The position numbers and the translations under genes are program-made. The notes under the pieces are model-generated. The model searched no databases. It was given only the letters and a program-made list of their open reading frames with translations, and was not told the origin of the DNA. Positions 9,068 to 19,907 of a stretch of 64,000 bases of DNA are shown here, piece by piece. Source of the DNA: Noviherbaspirillum pedocola (GTDB lineage Bacteria > Pseudomonadota > Gammaproteobacteria > Burkholderiales > Burkholderiaceae_D); NCBI RefSeq assembly GCF_016632335.1, contig NZ_JAEPBG010000002.1, positions 124,001 to 188,000 on the forward strand. The letters run 5' to 3'. Numbering within the stretch: position 1 is the first letter of the stretch; each line of letters opens with the position of its first letter.

Positions 9068-9664
9068 ATGACGACGAAACTTGAAACGCTGGAAGCCGCG
9101 CTGCGCAATGCGCTCGGCGATCGACTGCAGGCGCTCACCAACCGGCTAGGCGAAATCACTATCCTGGTAAAGGCATCGGACTACGCCGAATCCATGCGCA
9201 TGCTGCGTGATCACGTCGAGCTGAAGTTCGACGAGATGATCGACCTGTGTGGCGTCGATTATTCGGCCTTTGGCGACGGCCTCTACGATGGCCCGCGCTT
9301 CGCGGTGGTGCTGCACCTGCTGTCCGTGGCGCACAACTGGCGGCTGCGCGTGCGCGTTTTCGCGCCGGACGACGACCTGCCCATCGTGCCTTCGGTCATC
9401 CCGGTCTGGCCCGCTGCCGATTGGTACGAGCGCGAGGCATTCGACCTGCTTGGCATCCTCTTCGAAGGCCATCCCGATCTGCGCCGCATCCTCACCGACT
9501 ATGGCTTCATTGGCCATCCGTTCCGCAAGGACTTCCCGGTCACCGGTTACGTGGAAATGCGTTACGACCCTGAGCAGAAGCGGGTGATCTACCAACCGGT
9601 CACCATCGAGCCGCGTGAGAATGTGCCGCGCGTGATTCGTGAAGAAAACTACGGTGTCAAATAA
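9068..9664 (+). CDS. nuoC: NADH-quinone oxidoreductase subunit C (30-kDa subunit)
   Basis: A 198-residue peripheral-arm subunit without cofactors. The signature [20 protein letters not shown] is present at about 121-140. nuoC and nuoD are separate genes here, unlike the fused form in E. coli, and overlap by one base (TAATG). Confidence 0.97.
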   Translation: MTTKLETLEAALRNALGDRLQALTNRLGEITILVKASDYAESMRMLRDHVELKFDEMIDLCGVDYSAFGDGLYDGPRFAVVLHLLSVAHNWRLRVRVFAPDDDLPIVPSVIPVWPAADWYEREAFDLLGILFEGHPDLRRILTDYGFIGHPFRKDFPVTGYVEMRYDPEQKRVIYQPVTIEPRENVPRVIREENYGVK

Positions 9665-10917
9665 TGGCTGAGATCAAGAATTACACCCTCAACTTCGGTC
9701 CGCAGCATCCGGCCGCGCACGGCGTGCTGCGCCTGGTGCTGGAGCTCGACGGCGAAGTGATTCAACGCGCCGACCCGCATATCGGCCTGCTGCATCGCGC
9801 CACCGAAAAGCTGGCCGAGCAGAAGACTTTCCTGCAAGCGCTGCCGTACATGGATCGTCTCGACTATGTGTCGATGATGTGCAATGAGCACGCCTATGTG
9901 CTGGCGATCGAGAAGATGCTCGATGTCGAAGTGCCGCTGCGCGCGCAGTACATCCGTGTGCTGTTCTCCGAAATCACCCGTCTGTTGAACCACTTGCTGT
10001 GGCTGGGCGCGCATGCGCTGGACGTGGGCGCGATGGGCGTGTTCCTGTATGCGTTCCGCGAGCGCGAAGACCTGATGGACTGCTATGAAGCGGTGTCGGG
10101 CGCGCGCATGCATGCGGCTTACTTCCGTCCGGGCGGCGTGTATCGCGATCTGCCGGACTCGATGCCGCAATACACGGCGTCGAAATTCCGCAATGAAAAG
10201 GCGATTCGCCAGCTCAACGAAACTCGTCAGGGCTCACTGCTGGACTTCATCGAGGACTTCACCAACCGCTTCCCGGGGTATGTCGACGAGTATGAAACCC
10301 TGCTCACCGACAACCGTATCTGGAAGCAGCGCCTGGTAGGCATCGGCGTGGTGTCGCCCGAACTGGCAAAGTCCATGGGCTTCACCGGTCCGATGCTGCG
10401 TGGCTCCGGCATTGCCTGGGACCTGCGCAAGAAGCAGCCCTATGAAGTCTACGACCTGATGGACTTCGACATCCCCATCGGCACCAACGGCGACTGCTAT
10501 GACCGTTACCTGGTGCGCGTGCAGGAGATGCGCGAATCCAACCGGATCATCAAGCAGTGCGTGGAATGGCTGCGCAACAATCCGGGCCCGGTGATGACCG
10601 ACAACCACAAGGTTGCGCCGCCGGCACGCGTGGACATGAAGTCCAATATGGAAGAGCTGATCCACCACTTCAAGCTGTTCACCGAGGGCTTCCACATGCC
10701 CGAAGGCGAGGCTTATGCGGCGGTCGAGCATCCGAAGGGCGAGTTCGGCATTTACATGATTTCCGATGGCGCGAACAAGCCTTACCGCTTGAAGATCCGC
10801 GCGCCGGGTTTCGCGCATCTGCAGGGGCTCAACGAGATGGCCAAGGGTCACATGATCGCCGACGCGGTCACCATCATCGGTACCCAGGACATCGTGTTCG
10901 GCGAAATCGACCGCTGA
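9664..10917 (+). CDS. nuoD: NADH-quinone oxidoreductase subunit D (49-kDa subunit)
   Basis: A 417-residue subunit related to the hydrogenase large subunit that, with NuoB, forms the quinone-binding cavity. The N-terminal [14 protein letters not shown] loop carries the conserved His near the quinone head group. Full length and ending in the normal D-I-V-F-G-E-I-D-R. Confidence 0.98.
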   Translation: MAEIKNYTLNFGPQHPAAHGVLRLVLELDGEVIQRADPHIGLLHRATEKLAEQKTFLQALPYMDRLDYVSMMCNEHAYVLAIEKMLDVEVPLRAQYIRVLFSEITRLLNHLLWLGAHALDVGAMGVFLYAFREREDLMDCYEAVSGARMHAAYFRPGGVYRDLPDSMPQYTASKFRNEKAIRQLNETRQGSLLDFIEDFTNRFPGYVDEYETLLTDNRIWKQRLVGIGVVSPELAKSMGFTGPMLRGSGIAWDLRKKQPYEVYDLMDFDIPIGTNGDCYDRYLVRVQEMRESNRIIKQCVEWLRNNPGPVMTDNHKVAPPARVDMKSNMEELIHHFKLFTEGFHMPEGEAYAAVEHPKGEFGIYMISDGANKPYRLKIRAPGFAHLQGLNEMAKGHMIADAVTIIGTQDIVFGEIDR

Positions 10918-10981
10918 GGCGCTTCCATCGCATATCGGATCGCGCGTGCAAGCGCAGCATCGAATATTGAGGCTTAAGACT

Positions 10982-11461
10982 ATGGTGTTATCAGAACAGG
11001 CGTATCAGAAGATCGATCGCGAAGTTGCCAAGTTCCCGCCGGACCAGAAGCAGTCCGCGGTAATGGCGGCGCTGGCGATCGCGCAAAACGAGGCCGGCTG
11101 GCTTTCCCCGCAGCTGATGGAGGAAATCGCGGTTTACCTGGGCATGGCGCCGATCGCGGTCCAGGAAGTGGCGACCTTTTATGCGATGTACAACCTGAAG
11201 CCGATCGGCAAGCACAAGATCACCGTGTGCACCAACCTGCCGTGTGCATTGTCCGGTGGCGAAAGGGCGGCGCATCACCTGAAGCAGAAGCTCGGCATCA
11301 ACTATCGCGAAACCACCGATGACGGCGAGTTCACGCTGATGGAAGGCGAATGCATGGGCGCCTGCGGCGATGCGCCGGTACTCCTGGTGAACAACGAGCG
11401 CATGTGCAGCCTCATGTCGAACGACAAGCTCGATGCGCTGCTGGAGGAATTGAAGAAATGA
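10982..11461 (+). CDS. nuoE: NADH-quinone oxidoreductase subunit E (24-kDa subunit)
   Basis: A 159-residue thioredoxin-fold subunit carrying the 2Fe-2S cluster N1a. Ligands lie in C-T-N-L-P-C and C-M-G-A-C-G-D-A-P. The start at 10982 (MVLSEQAY) is family-like; a 12-residue upstream extension is not. The stop overlaps the nuoF start (ATGA). Confidence 0.97.
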   Translation: MVLSEQAYQKIDREVAKFPPDQKQSAVMAALAIAQNEAGWLSPQLMEEIAVYLGMAPIAVQEVATFYAMYNLKPIGKHKITVCTNLPCALSGGERAAHHLKQKLGINYRETTDDGEFTLMEGECMGACGDAPVLLVNNERMCSLMSNDKLDALLEELKK

Positions 11462-12753
11462 CCAGCCTGCACAACCGCCACATCAAGCCGCTGATCCTGG
11501 CTGGCCTGGACGGCGACAACTGGCACCTGAAGGATTACGTTGCGCGCGGCGGCTACGAGTCGCTGCGCCGCATCCTGACCGAAGGCATTACGCCGGAACA
11601 GATCATTGCCGAGCTGAAGACTTCCTCGCTGCGCGGACGCGGCGGTGCCGGCTTTCCGACCGGACTTAAGTGGAGCTTCATGCCGCGCCAGTTCCCGGGT
11701 CAGAAATATTTGGTCTGCAATACCGACGAAGGCGAGCCAGGCACCTTCAAGGATCGCGACATCATCCGTTACAACCCGCATGCGCTGATCGAAGGCATGG
11801 CCATCGGCGCGTATGCCATGGGCATCACCGTCGGCTACAACTACATCCACGGCGAGATCTGGGCCGAGTATCAGCGTTTCGAAGAAGCGCTGGAAGAAGC
11901 GCGCGCCGCGGGTTTCCTGGGCGACGGCATCATGGGCAGCAGCTTCAATTTCCAGCTGCATGCCTTTCATGGTTACGGCGCTTATATCTGCGGCGAGGAA
12001 ACCGCGCTGCTCGAATCGCTGGAAGGCAAGAAGGGCCAGCCGCGCTTCAAGCCGCCGTTCCCAGCCAGCTTCGGCCTGTACGGCAAGCCGACCACGATCA
12101 ACAACACCGAGACCTTCGCTGCCGTGCCCTTCATCCTGAAGATGGGCGGGGAAGCGTATGCGGCGCTGGGCAAGCCGAACAATGGCGGCACCAAGATCTT
12201 TTCGATTTCCGGCGACGTCGAGCGTCCCGGCAATTACGAGATCCCGCTGGGCACGCCGTTCTCGACGCTGCTTGATCTCGCCGGCGGCATGCGCGGCGGC
12301 AAGAAGATCAAGGCCGTCATTCCGGGCGGCTCATCCGCTCCGGTGGTGCGCGGCGAAGTGATGATGGACACCACGATGGACTATGACGCCATCGCCAAGG
12401 CCGGCTCGATGCTCGGTTCCGGCGCGGTCATCGTGATGGACGAAACCCGCTGCATGGTGAAGTCGCTGCTGCGCCTGTCCTACTTCTATTACGAGGAATC
12501 CTGCGGCCAGTGCACGCCGTGCCGCGAAGGCACTGGCTGGCTCTATCGCATGGTGGACCGTATCGAGAACGGCGCAGGCCGTCCCGAAGACATGGACATG
12601 TTGAACACCGTCGCCGACAACATTCAGGGCCGCACCATCTGCGCGCTGGGAGATGCCGCTGCAATGCCGGTGCGCGGGATGATCAAAGCCTTCCGCGATG
12701 AGTTCGCCTACCACATCGAACACAAGCGCTGCATGGTGCCGACTTATCTGTAA
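11458..12753 (+). CDS. nuoF: NADH-quinone oxidoreductase subunit F (51-kDa subunit)
   Basis: A 431-residue subunit that binds NADH, FMN and the 4Fe-4S cluster N3, and so takes electrons in. [13 protein letters not shown] (about 60-72) is the nucleotide-binding signature and [12 protein letters not shown] the cluster signature. The start at 11458 overlaps the nuoE stop; the longer in-frame ORF upstream runs through nuoE and is rejected. Confidence 0.97.
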   Translation: MTSLHNRHIKPLILAGLDGDNWHLKDYVARGGYESLRRILTEGITPEQIIAELKTSSLRGRGGAGFPTGLKWSFMPRQFPGQKYLVCNTDEGEPGTFKDRDIIRYNPHALIEGMAIGAYAMGITVGYNYIHGEIWAEYQRFEEALEEARAAGFLGDGIMGSSFNFQLHAFHGYGAYICGEETALLESLEGKKGQPRFKPPFPASFGLYGKPTTINNTETFAAVPFILKMGGEAYAALGKPNNGGTKIFSISGDVERPGNYEIPLGTPFSTLLDLAGGMRGGKKIKAVIPGGSSAPVVRGEVMMDTTMDYDAIAKAGSMLGSGAVIVMDETRCMVKSLLRLSYFYYEESCGQCTPCREGTGWLYRMVDRIENGAGRPEDMDMLNTVADNIQGRTICALGDAAAMPVRGMIKAFRDEFAYHIEHKRCMVPTYL

Positions 12754-12760
12754 GCGACAA

Positions 12761-12789
12761 GGGCGCGCCTGCCAATGAAGTGCGCGCCC
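12761..12789 (+). other. Intercistronic hairpin between nuoF and nuoG
   Basis: GGGCGCGC (12761-12768) is a perfect inverted match of GCGCGCCC (12782-12789) around a 13-nt loop, with no T tract. It fills most of the 55-bp nuoF-nuoG gap and is more likely an mRNA-stability or processing element than a terminator. Confidence 0.6.
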
Positions 12790-12808
12790 GTCACGGGAAA
12801 AGACAAGC

Positions 12809-15154
12809 ATGATTGAAATTGAAATAGACGGCAAAAAGGTCGAGGTGCGCGAAGGCAGCATGGTGATGGAAGCCGCCAACAAGGTCGGCACCTACATCCC
12901 GCATTTCTGCTACCACAAGAAGCTGTCGATCGCGGCCAACTGCCGCATGTGCCTGGTGGAAGTCGAGAAGGCGCCCAAGCCGTTGCCGGCCTGCGCGACT
13001 CCGGTCACCAACGGCATGATCGTCCGCACCCACAGCGAAAAGGCAGTGACGGCGCAGAAGAGCGTGATGGAATTCCTGCTGATCAACCATCCGCTGGATT
13101 GCCCGATCTGCGATCAGGGTGGCGAATGCCAGCTGCAGGACCTGGCCGTTGGCTATGGTCCGTCGTCCTCGCGCTATGAAGAAGACAAGCGCGTCGTCGT
13201 GCCCAAGGATGCCGGTCCGCTGATCTCGATGCGCGAAATGGCGCGCTGCATTCATTGCACCCGCTGCGTGCGCTTCGGCCAGGAAGTGGCCGGCGTGATG
13301 GAATTCGGCATGCTGAATCGCGGCGAGCACTCGGAAATCACTTCCTTCGTCGGCAAGACCGTCGACTCCGAGCTGTCCGGCAACATGATCGACCTGTGCC
13401 CGGTCGGCGCGCTGACCTCCAAGCCATTCCGCTACAAGGCCCGCACCTGGGAGCTGTCGCGTCGCAAATCCGTCAGCCCGCACGACGGCCTCGGCTCGAA
13501 CCTGATCGTTCAGGTCAAGGCCGGCGAAGTGATGCGCGTGCTGCCGCTGGAAAACGAAGAGATCAACGAATGCTGGCTGTCCGACCGCGACCGCTTTTCG
13601 TATGAGGGTCTCAAGGCCGAGCAGCGCCTGAAGCATCCAATGCTCAAGCAGGATGGCAAGTGGATCGAGACCGATTGGCAGACCGCGCTGGAATATGTCG
13701 CGCACGGCCTGCGCAACATCCGTCACGAGCATGGCGCCGACGCGATCGCCGCATTGGCTGCGCCATACTCGACGCTGGAAGAGCTGTCGCTCCTGAAGAA
13801 GCTGGTCAAGGGCATCGGTTCCGAAAACATCGACTTCCGCCTGCGTCAGTCCGACTTCGCGCTGTCCGGCGAAGTCACACCGTGGCTGGGCATGAGCATT
13901 GCCGAATTCAGCCAGATCAAGCGTGCCTTCGTCATCGGTTCGTTCCTGCGCAAGGACCATCCGCTGCTCGCGGCCAAGCTGCGCAGCGCGGTCAAGGGCG
14001 GCGCGCAATTGTCGGTGCTGCATGCCAGCGACGATGAACTGCTGATTGCGACCGCGAACAAGCTCATCGCTGCGCCGTCGGCCTGGCTGTCGGCGCTTGG
14101 CGAGATCATGTCTGCTGTCGCGGCCGCGAAATCGGTCGCGCTGCCGGCCGGCTTCAACAATGTTGAAGCCTCTGCCGAAGCCAAGGGCATTGCCACCAGC
14201 CTGATGTCCGGCGAGCCACGCGCGATCTTCCTCGGCAATGCCGCGGTCCAGCATCCGCAGGCGTCACAGCTGCACGCCGCCGCGCAATGGCTGGCCGAGC
14301 AAACCGGCGCTACCCTCGGTTATCTGACCGAAGCGGCGAATACCGTGGGCGGCCACATCGTCGGCGCGTACCCAGGCAATGGCGCGAACGCGCTGCAATT
14401 GGTGCAACAGCCGCGCAAGGCCTACATCCTGCTGCATGCGGAGCCCGAACTCGATACTTACGATCCGCAAGCTGCACGCGCTGCGCTCAGTGGCGCCGAG
14501 ATGGTGGTCGTGATGTCGCCGTATGCCCATGGCGCAGACTATGCCGACGTGCTGCTGCCGATCGCGCCCTTCAGCGAGACCGCCGGCACCTTCGTCAACT
14601 GCGAAGGCCGCGCGCAAAGTTTCAATGGCAGCGTCAAGCCGATGGCGGAAACCCGTCCGGCATGGAAGGTGCTGCGCGTGCTTGGCAATCTGCTGGATCT
14701 GCAGGGCTTCAATTACGAGACCTCGGAAGAGGTACGCAATGAAGCGCTCGGTTTCGCGTTGAACGAGAAGAACATCGACGGTGACCTGCGCAGCCGCCTG
14801 TCCAACCGCTCGAAGCTGGCGCCGCAAGCCGTCGCTGCTTCCTCCGGCGAGACGGTCGAGCGCATCGCTCCGGTGCCGATCTATCAGACGGACGCCATCG
14901 TGCGCCGCTCGCCGCCGCTGCAGGAAACCCGCGACGCGCTGCCGCCGGTGGCTGCCATGTCGCCGGCGCTGGCAACAAAGCTCGCCGTAATCGATGGCGA
15001 CATGGTGCGCGTCACCCAGGGCAATGGCAGCGCGGTGCTGCCGGCAGCCATCGACGCGCGCCTGCCGCAGAACGTGGTCCGGGTCGCCGCTGCGCACCCG
15101 AGCACCAGCATGCTGGGCGGCATGTTCGGTGAAGTCCGAGTGGAGAAAGCGTGA
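12809..15154 (+). CDS. nuoG: NADH-quinone oxidoreductase subunit G (75-kDa subunit)
   Basis: A 781-residue subunit with an N-terminal ferredoxin domain and several iron-sulfur clusters: C-x10-C-R-M-C-L-V-E for a 2Fe-2S cluster, [14 protein letters not shown] for N5/N4-type ligands and [10 protein letters not shown] for a 4Fe-4S cluster. The C-terminal two thirds is a degenerate molybdopterin-oxidoreductase domain. The stop overlaps the nuoH start. Confidence 0.97.
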   Translation: MIEIEIDGKKVEVREGSMVMEAANKVGTYIPHFCYHKKLSIAANCRMCLVEVEKAPKPLPACATPVTNGMIVRTHSEKAVTAQKSVMEFLLINHPLDCPICDQGGECQLQDLAVGYGPSSSRYEEDKRVVVPKDAGPLISMREMARCIHCTRCVRFGQEVAGVMEFGMLNRGEHSEITSFVGKTVDSELSGNMIDLCPVGALTSKPFRYKARTWELSRRKSVSPHDGLGSNLIVQVKAGEVMRVLPLENEEINECWLSDRDRFSYEGLKAEQRLKHPMLKQDGKWIETDWQTALEYVAHGLRNIRHEHGADAIAALAAPYSTLEELSLLKKLVKGIGSENIDFRLRQSDFALSGEVTPWLGMSIAEFSQIKRAFVIGSFLRKDHPLLAAKLRSAVKGGAQLSVLHASDDELLIATANKLIAAPSAWLSALGEIMSAVAAAKSVALPAGFNNVEASAEAKGIATSLMSGEPRAIFLGNAAVQHPQASQLHAAAQWLAEQTGATLGYLTEAANTVGGHIVGAYPGNGANALQLVQQPRKAYILLHAEPELDTYDPQAARAALSGAEMVVVMSPYAHGADYADVLLPIAPFSETAGTFVNCEGRAQSFNGSVKPMAETRPAWKVLRVLGNLLDLQGFNYETSEEVRNEALGFALNEKNIDGDLRSRLSNRSKLAPQAVAASSGETVERIAPVPIYQTDAIVRRSPPLQETRDALPPVAAMSPALATKLAVIDGDMVRVTQGNGSAVLPAAIDARLPQNVVRVAAAHPSTSMLGGMFGEVRVEKA

Positions 15155-16227
15155 TGGACGGATTGCTGCTCAATATTCAGAACGGTGGACAAGCCGTGTT
15201 CGGCGTAATCTGGCCGGTGGTCTGGAACCTGATCAAGATCATTTGCGTGGTGCTGCCCATCATGGGTTGCGTCGCCTACCTCACGCTGTGGGAACGCAAG
15301 ATGATCGGCTGGATGCACGTGCGTATCGGCCCGAACCGCGTCGGTCCCGCCGGCCTCTTGCAGCCGATCGCCGATGCGTTAAAGCTTTTGACGAAGGAAA
15401 TCATCGTCCCGGCCCGCGCGAACAAGGCGCTGTTCATCATTGCGCCGATCATGACCATCATGCCGGCGCTGGCCGCATGGTCGGTGATCCCGTTCGGCCC
15501 GGAAGTCGCGCTGGCCAACATCAACGCCGGCCTCTTGCTAGTGATGGCGATTACCTCGATGGAGGTGTACGGCATCATCATCGCCGGCTGGGCATCGAAC
15601 TCGAAGTACGCGTTCATCGGCGCGATGCGGGCCTCGGCGCAGATGGTGTCCTACGAAATCGCGATGGGCTTTGCGCTGGTGATCGTGCTGATGGTGTCCG
15701 GCAGCCTGAACTTCACCGACATCGTCGTCGGCCAGAACACCGGCATGTTCGCGTCGCGCGGCCTGAACTTCCTGTCGTGGAACTGGCTGCCGCTGCTGCC
15801 GGTGTTCTTCGTCTACGTGATTTCCGGCATCGCTGAAACCAACCGCCATCCGTTCGACGTGGTGGAAGGCGAGTCCGAGATCGTCGCCGGCCACATGGTC
15901 GAGTATTCGGGCATGTCGTTTGCGATGTTCTTCCTGGCGGAATACGCGAACATGATCCTGATCTCGGCGCTGGCTTCGCTGATGTTCCTCGGCGGCTGGG
16001 CGTCGCCGCTGGACTTCGCGCCGTTCAACTGGATTCCGGGCTGGATCTGGCTCGGCATCAAGACCTTCCTGGTCGTATCGATCTTCATCTGGGTACGCGC
16101 ATCCTTCCCGCGCTACCGCTATGACCAGATCATGCGCCTGGGCTGGAAAGTGTTCATTCCGCTGACCCTGGCGTATCTGCTGATCGTCGCGATCTGGATG
16201 CAGACGTCCTGGAACATCTGGAAGTAA
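15154..16227 (+). CDS. nuoH: NADH-quinone oxidoreductase subunit H
   Basis: A 357-residue polytopic subunit that links the quinone site to the membrane arm. The loop [18 protein letters not shown] and the following [10 protein letters not shown] are invariant family features, and [13 protein letters not shown] is the conserved acidic loop. Start ATG at 15154 overlaps nuoG (GTGATGG); a GTG one codon earlier is possible. Confidence 0.97.
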   Translation: MDGLLLNIQNGGQAVFGVIWPVVWNLIKIICVVLPIMGCVAYLTLWERKMIGWMHVRIGPNRVGPAGLLQPIADALKLLTKEIIVPARANKALFIIAPIMTIMPALAAWSVIPFGPEVALANINAGLLLVMAITSMEVYGIIIAGWASNSKYAFIGAMRASAQMVSYEIAMGFALVIVLMVSGSLNFTDIVVGQNTGMFASRGLNFLSWNWLPLLPVFFVYVISGIAETNRHPFDVVEGESEIVAGHMVEYSGMSFAMFFLAEYANMILISALASLMFLGGWASPLDFAPFNWIPGWIWLGIKTFLVVSIFIWVRASFPRYRYDQIMRLGWKVFIPLTLAYLLIVAIWMQTSWNIWK

Positions 16228-16245
16228 GAGGAGAGGCTGAATCAA

Positions 16246-16734
16246 ATGGAAGCCATCAGAGATTTTTTCAGCAGCCTGATGCTGCGCGAGCTGTTCAAGG
16301 GCCTGGCCCTGACCGGCCGCTATATGTTCGCCCGCAAGATCACGGTGCAGTTCCCGGAAGAGAAGACGCCGCTGTCGCCGCGCTTCCGTGGCCTGCATGC
16401 GCTGCGCCGCTACCCCAACGGCGAAGAGCGCTGCATCGCCTGCAAGCTGTGCGAAGCGGTGTGTCCGGCCATGGCAATCTCGATCGAGTCCGATGTGCGT
16501 GACGACGGCACCCGCCGCACCACGCGCTACGACATCGACCTGACCAAATGCATTTTCTGCGGATTCTGCGAGGAATCCTGCCCGGTGGACTCGATCGTGG
16601 AAACCAACATCCTGGAATACCACGGCGAAAAGCGGGGCGACCTGTACTTCACCAAGGAAATGCTGCTGGCGGTCGGCGATCGCTACGAACCGTCCATCGC
16701 CGCCAACCGCGCGGCAGACGCCCCTTACCGTTGA
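16246..16734 (+). CDS. nuoI: NADH-quinone oxidoreductase subunit I
   Basis: A 162-residue ferredoxin-like subunit carrying clusters N6a and N6b. Both 4Fe-4S motifs are complete: [12 protein letters not shown] and [12 protein letters not shown]. An amphipathic N-terminus places it on the membrane arm. Confidence 0.98.
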   Translation: MEAIRDFFSSLMLRELFKGLALTGRYMFARKITVQFPEEKTPLSPRFRGLHALRRYPNGEERCIACKLCEAVCPAMAISIESDVRDDGTRRTTRYDIDLTKCIFCGFCEESCPVDSIVETNILEYHGEKRGDLYFTKEMLLAVGDRYEPSIAANRAADAPYR

Positions 16735-16757
16735 TTTGATTAATGCGATGCCGGCGC

Positions 16758-16777
16758 GCGCCGACTCAGGTCGGCGC
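16758..16777 (+). other. Intercistronic hairpin between nuoI and nuoJ
   Basis: GCGCCGAC (16758-16765) pairs perfectly with GTCGGCGC (16770-16777) around loop TCAG. No T tract follows. It lies in the 71-bp gap at the junction of the peripheral-arm and membrane-arm genes. Confidence 0.6.
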
Positions 16778-16805
16778 CGTGGGCGGATGATCACCCTGGT
16801 CCATC

Positions 16806-17447
16806 ATGGAATTTAAAACTGCGTTGTTCTACGTGTTCTCGGCCATCCTTGTGGTAGCCGCGACGCGCGTCATCACGGATCGCAACCCGGTGCATGCCGC
16901 GTTGTACCTCGTGCTTTCCTTCTTCTCGGCCGCCGGTATCTGGATGTTGCTGAAGGCGGAATTCCTCGCCATCGTGCTGGTGCTCGTCTACGTCGGCGCG
17001 GTGATGGTGCTGTTCCTGTTCGTCGTGATGATGCTGGACATCGACATGGACAAGTTGCGGCAGGGCTTCTGGGGTTACTTCCCGTTTGCCGCGACCATCG
17101 GCGTGATCATCGTGCTCGAGATGTCCACCGTGCTGTTCCGCGGCTTCATCACCCTGGACAGCCAGGCACCGGCCGCCGCGAACACCATCGGCAATACCCG
17201 CGAGCTCGGCAAGCTGATCTATACCCAGTACGTGTATGCGTTCGAGATCGCCGCGGTGATCCTGCTCGTGGCAATCGTCGCGGCTGTCGCGCTGACGCTG
17301 CGCCGTCGCAAGGACATCAAGTACTTCGATCCGGCCAGCGCGGTGAAGGTCAAGAGCACCGATCGTCTGCGCATCGTCAAAGTTCAACCCGAGTCGGTAC
17401 GCAGGGCCGCGCCCAGCGCTTCCATGCCGGCCAACCCGGAACAATAA
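16806..17447 (+). CDS. nuoJ: NADH-quinone oxidoreductase subunit J
   Basis: A 213-residue membrane subunit with about five transmembrane helices. The [14 protein letters not shown] segment and [18 protein letters not shown] (helix 3, with its pi-bulge region) identify it. The C-terminal tail after about 175 is hydrophilic and variable. Confidence 0.96.
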   Translation: MEFKTALFYVFSAILVVAATRVITDRNPVHAALYLVLSFFSAAGIWMLLKAEFLAIVLVLVYVGAVMVLFLFVVMMLDIDMDKLRQGFWGYFPFAATIGVIIVLEMSTVLFRGFITLDSQAPAAANTIGNTRELGKLIYTQYVYAFEIAAVILLVAIVAAVALTLRRRKDIKYFDPASAVKVKSTDRLRIVKVQPESVRRAAPSASMPANPEQ

Positions 17448-17457
17448 GGGCTGCATC

Positions 17458-17766
17458 GTGAATCTGTCTCTCGCTCATTACCTGGTCCTCGGCGCGATCC
17501 TGTTCGCGATCTCGATCGTCGGTATTTTCCTCAACCGCAAGAACATCATCATCCTGCTGATGGCGATCGAGCTGATGCTCCTGGCGGTGAACATGAACTT
17601 CATCGCGTTCTCGCACTATCTGGGCGACGCCGCGGGTCAGATCTTCGTGTTCTTCATCCTGACTGTGGCTGCCGCGGAATCCGCGATCGGCCTGGCGATC
17701 CTTGTCGTACTGTTCCGCAATCTCGACACCATCAATGTCGAAGATCTGGACAGTCTCAAGGGCTAA
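17458..17766 (+). CDS. nuoK: NADH-quinone oxidoreductase subunit K
   Basis: A 102-residue, three-helix subunit of the E-channel. The conserved membrane glutamate lies in [13 protein letters not shown], with a second in [13 protein letters not shown] start at 17458, 10 bp after nuoJ. Confidence 0.97.
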   Translation: MNLSLAHYLVLGAILFAISIVGIFLNRKNIIILLMAIELMLLAVNMNFIAFSHYLGDAAGQIFVFFILTVAAAESAIGLAILVVLFRNLDTINVEDLDSLKG

Positions 17767-17792
17767 CAACAAAACAGACGATAAGGTTCATC

Positions 17793-19883
17793 ATGGCGGG
17801 GCAACTCAATCCTCAACTCCTCCTGGCCGTACCGCTGGCGCCGCTGGCGGGGTCCGCAATTGCCGGCCTGTTCGGCACCAGGTTCTTCGGCAACAAGATC
17901 GGCCGCACGGCATCGCACAGCGTCACCATCCTGGGCGTGCTCATCGCCCTCATCATCTCGGTGCGGACGCTGCTCGCCGTCATGGACGGCGCGACCTACA
18001 ACGGCACGCTGTACAACTGGATGACGGTCGGCAGCCTGAAGCTCGAGATCGGCTTCATGATCGACAGCCTCACGGCAATGATGATGTGCGTGGTGACCTT
18101 CGTCTCGCTGATGGTGCACATCTACACCATCGGCTACATGCATGAGGATCCGGGCTACAACCGCTTCTTCTCCTACATCTCGCTGTTCACCTTCTCGATG
18201 CTGATGCTGGTGATGAGCAACAACTTCCTGCAGCTGTTCTTCGGCTGGGAAGCGGTGGGTCTCGTCTCGTATCTGCTGATCGGTTTCTGGTACACCCGCC
18301 CGACCGCGATCTACGCGAACATGAAGGCATTCCTGGTGAACCGCGTCGGCGACTTCGGCTTCATCCTCGGCATTGGCCTGTTGCTGGCGTATTCCGGCTC
18401 GATGAACTACACCGAAGTCTTCGCCAAGCGTGAAGCGCTGGCCGCGATGACCCTGCCCGGCACCGGCTGGATGCTGCTGACCCCGGCCTGCATCTGCCTG
18501 TTCATTGGCGCGATGGGTAAATCCGCGCAATTCCCGCTGCACGTATGGCTGCCGGATTCGATGGAAGGCCCGACCCCGATTTCCGCGCTGATCCACGCCG
18601 CGACCATGGTGACCGCGGGCATCTTCATGGTGTCGCGCATGTCGCCGCTGTTCGAGCTGTCGGATGTCGCGCTGTCCTTCGTGCTCGTGATTGGCTCCAT
18701 CACCGCGCTGTTCATGGGCTTCCTCGGCATCATCCAGAACGACATCAAGCGCGTGGTCGCATACTCCACGCTGTCCCAGCTCGGCTACATGACGGTCGCG
18801 CTTGGCGCTTCGGCCTACCAGGTTGCCGTGTTCCACCTGATGACGCACGCGTTCTTCAAGGCGCTGTTGTTCCTCGGCGCCGGCGCGGTCATCATCAGCA
18901 TGCACCACGACCAGGACATGCGGAACATGGGCGGCCTGCGCAAGTACCTGCCGATCACCTGGATCACTTCGCTGGTCGGCTCGCTGGCCCTGATCGGAAC
19001 GCCGTTCTTCGCCGGCTTCTACTCGAAGGACAGCATCATCGAAGCGGCCGCCGCGTCGCATATCCCGGGTTCCGGCTTCGCGTACTTCGCGGTGCTGGCC
19101 GGCGTGTTCGTCACCGCCTTCTATTCCTTCCGCATGTACTTCCTGGTGTTCCATGGCGAAGAGCGCTTCGGTCTGGAGCATCACCATGACGTGCATCATG
19201 CGCGCGCCGAGCATGCGCACACTTCGGACGACATCCACGCCAGCGACGTGGAAGAGGAGGAGGGCCATGATGAGCATCACGGCCTGGCTCCGGGCGAGAA
19301 ACCGGTGGAAGCGCCTTGGGTCGTGACCCTGCCGCTGATCCTGCTGGCGATCCCGTCGGTCATCATCGGCTACTTTGCGATCGGCCCGATGCTGCATGGC
19401 GATTTCTTCAAGGGCGTGATCTTCGTCGGTGAGAACCATCCGGCGATGGAAGAGCTGGCGCATGAATTCCACGGCGCACTGGCCATGGGCCTGCATGGCT
19501 TCATGTCGCTGCCGTTCGCCCTGGCGCTGGCCGGCGTGGTCTCGGCCTGGTACTGCTACATGGTCAACCGCAAGGTGCCGGCCTGGTTCTATTCCAAGTT
19601 CCACGCCATCTACACGCTGCTGGACAACAAGTACTACATGGACCGCATCAACGAAATCGTCTTCGCCGGTGGTGCACGCCTGCTGGGCCGCGGCCTGTGG
19701 AACGTCGGCGATCGCGCGCTGATCGATGGCCTGATCGTCAATGGCAGCGCCCGCTTCGTGGGCTGGTTCTCCGTGGTGACCCGTGCCTTCCAGACCGGCT
19801 ACATCTACCACTATGCGTTCACGATGATCCTGGGCATTGCGCTGTACCTGGGTTATCTGCTGCTCCATTCCACTGCGAAGTAA
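17793..19883 (+). CDS. nuoL: NADH-quinone oxidoreductase subunit L (antiporter-like)
   Basis: A 696-residue distal proton-pumping subunit. Antiporter signatures F-F-G-W-E-A-V-G-L-V-S-Y-L-L-I-G (helix 5 Glu) and S-A-Q-F-P-L-H-V-W-L-P-D-S-M-E-G-P-T-P (helix 7 Lys precedes it) are present. A histidine- and acid-rich loop, H-H-H-D-V-H-H-A-R-A-E-H-A-H and E-E-E-E-G-H-D-E-H-H, lies at about 463-505 between helices; family members vary here. The long lateral helix at the C-terminus is expected and the length fits. Confidence 0.97.
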   Translation: MAGQLNPQLLLAVPLAPLAGSAIAGLFGTRFFGNKIGRTASHSVTILGVLIALIISVRTLLAVMDGATYNGTLYNWMTVGSLKLEIGFMIDSLTAMMMCVVTFVSLMVHIYTIGYMHEDPGYNRFFSYISLFTFSMLMLVMSNNFLQLFFGWEAVGLVSYLLIGFWYTRPTAIYANMKAFLVNRVGDFGFILGIGLLLAYSGSMNYTEVFAKREALAAMTLPGTGWMLLTPACICLFIGAMGKSAQFPLHVWLPDSMEGPTPISALIHAATMVTAGIFMVSRMSPLFELSDVALSFVLVIGSITALFMGFLGIIQNDIKRVVAYSTLSQLGYMTVALGASAYQVAVFHLMTHAFFKALLFLGAGAVIISMHHDQDMRNMGGLRKYLPITWITSLVGSLALIGTPFFAGFYSKDSIIEAAAASHIPGSGFAYFAVLAGVFVTAFYSFRMYFLVFHGEERFGLEHHHDVHHARAEHAHTSDDIHASDVEEEEGHDEHHGLAPGEKPVEAPWVVTLPLILLAIPSVIIGYFAIGPMLHGDFFKGVIFVGENHPAMEELAHEFHGALAMGLHGFMSLPFALALAGVVSAWYCYMVNRKVPAWFYSKFHAIYTLLDNKYYMDRINEIVFAGGARLLGRGLWNVGDRALIDGLIVNGSARFVGWFSVVTRAFQTGYIYHYAFTMILGIALYLGYLLLHSTAK

Positions 19884-19907
19884 GTCGCGCCACCAGAAAA
19901 ACAGAAC

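Noticed and set aside
12791-14254. A 487-codon minus-strand frame opposite nuoG
   Set aside because: Shadow frame without ribosome binding site or family match.
19190-19290. His/Glu-rich stretch in NuoL as a special metal-binding insertion
   Set aside because: This inter-helix loop is variable in NuoL proteins; composition alone does not show metal binding.
17763-19868. A 701-codon minus-strand frame opposite nuoL
   Set aside because: Antisense shadow of a conserved gene; product is compositionally biased.
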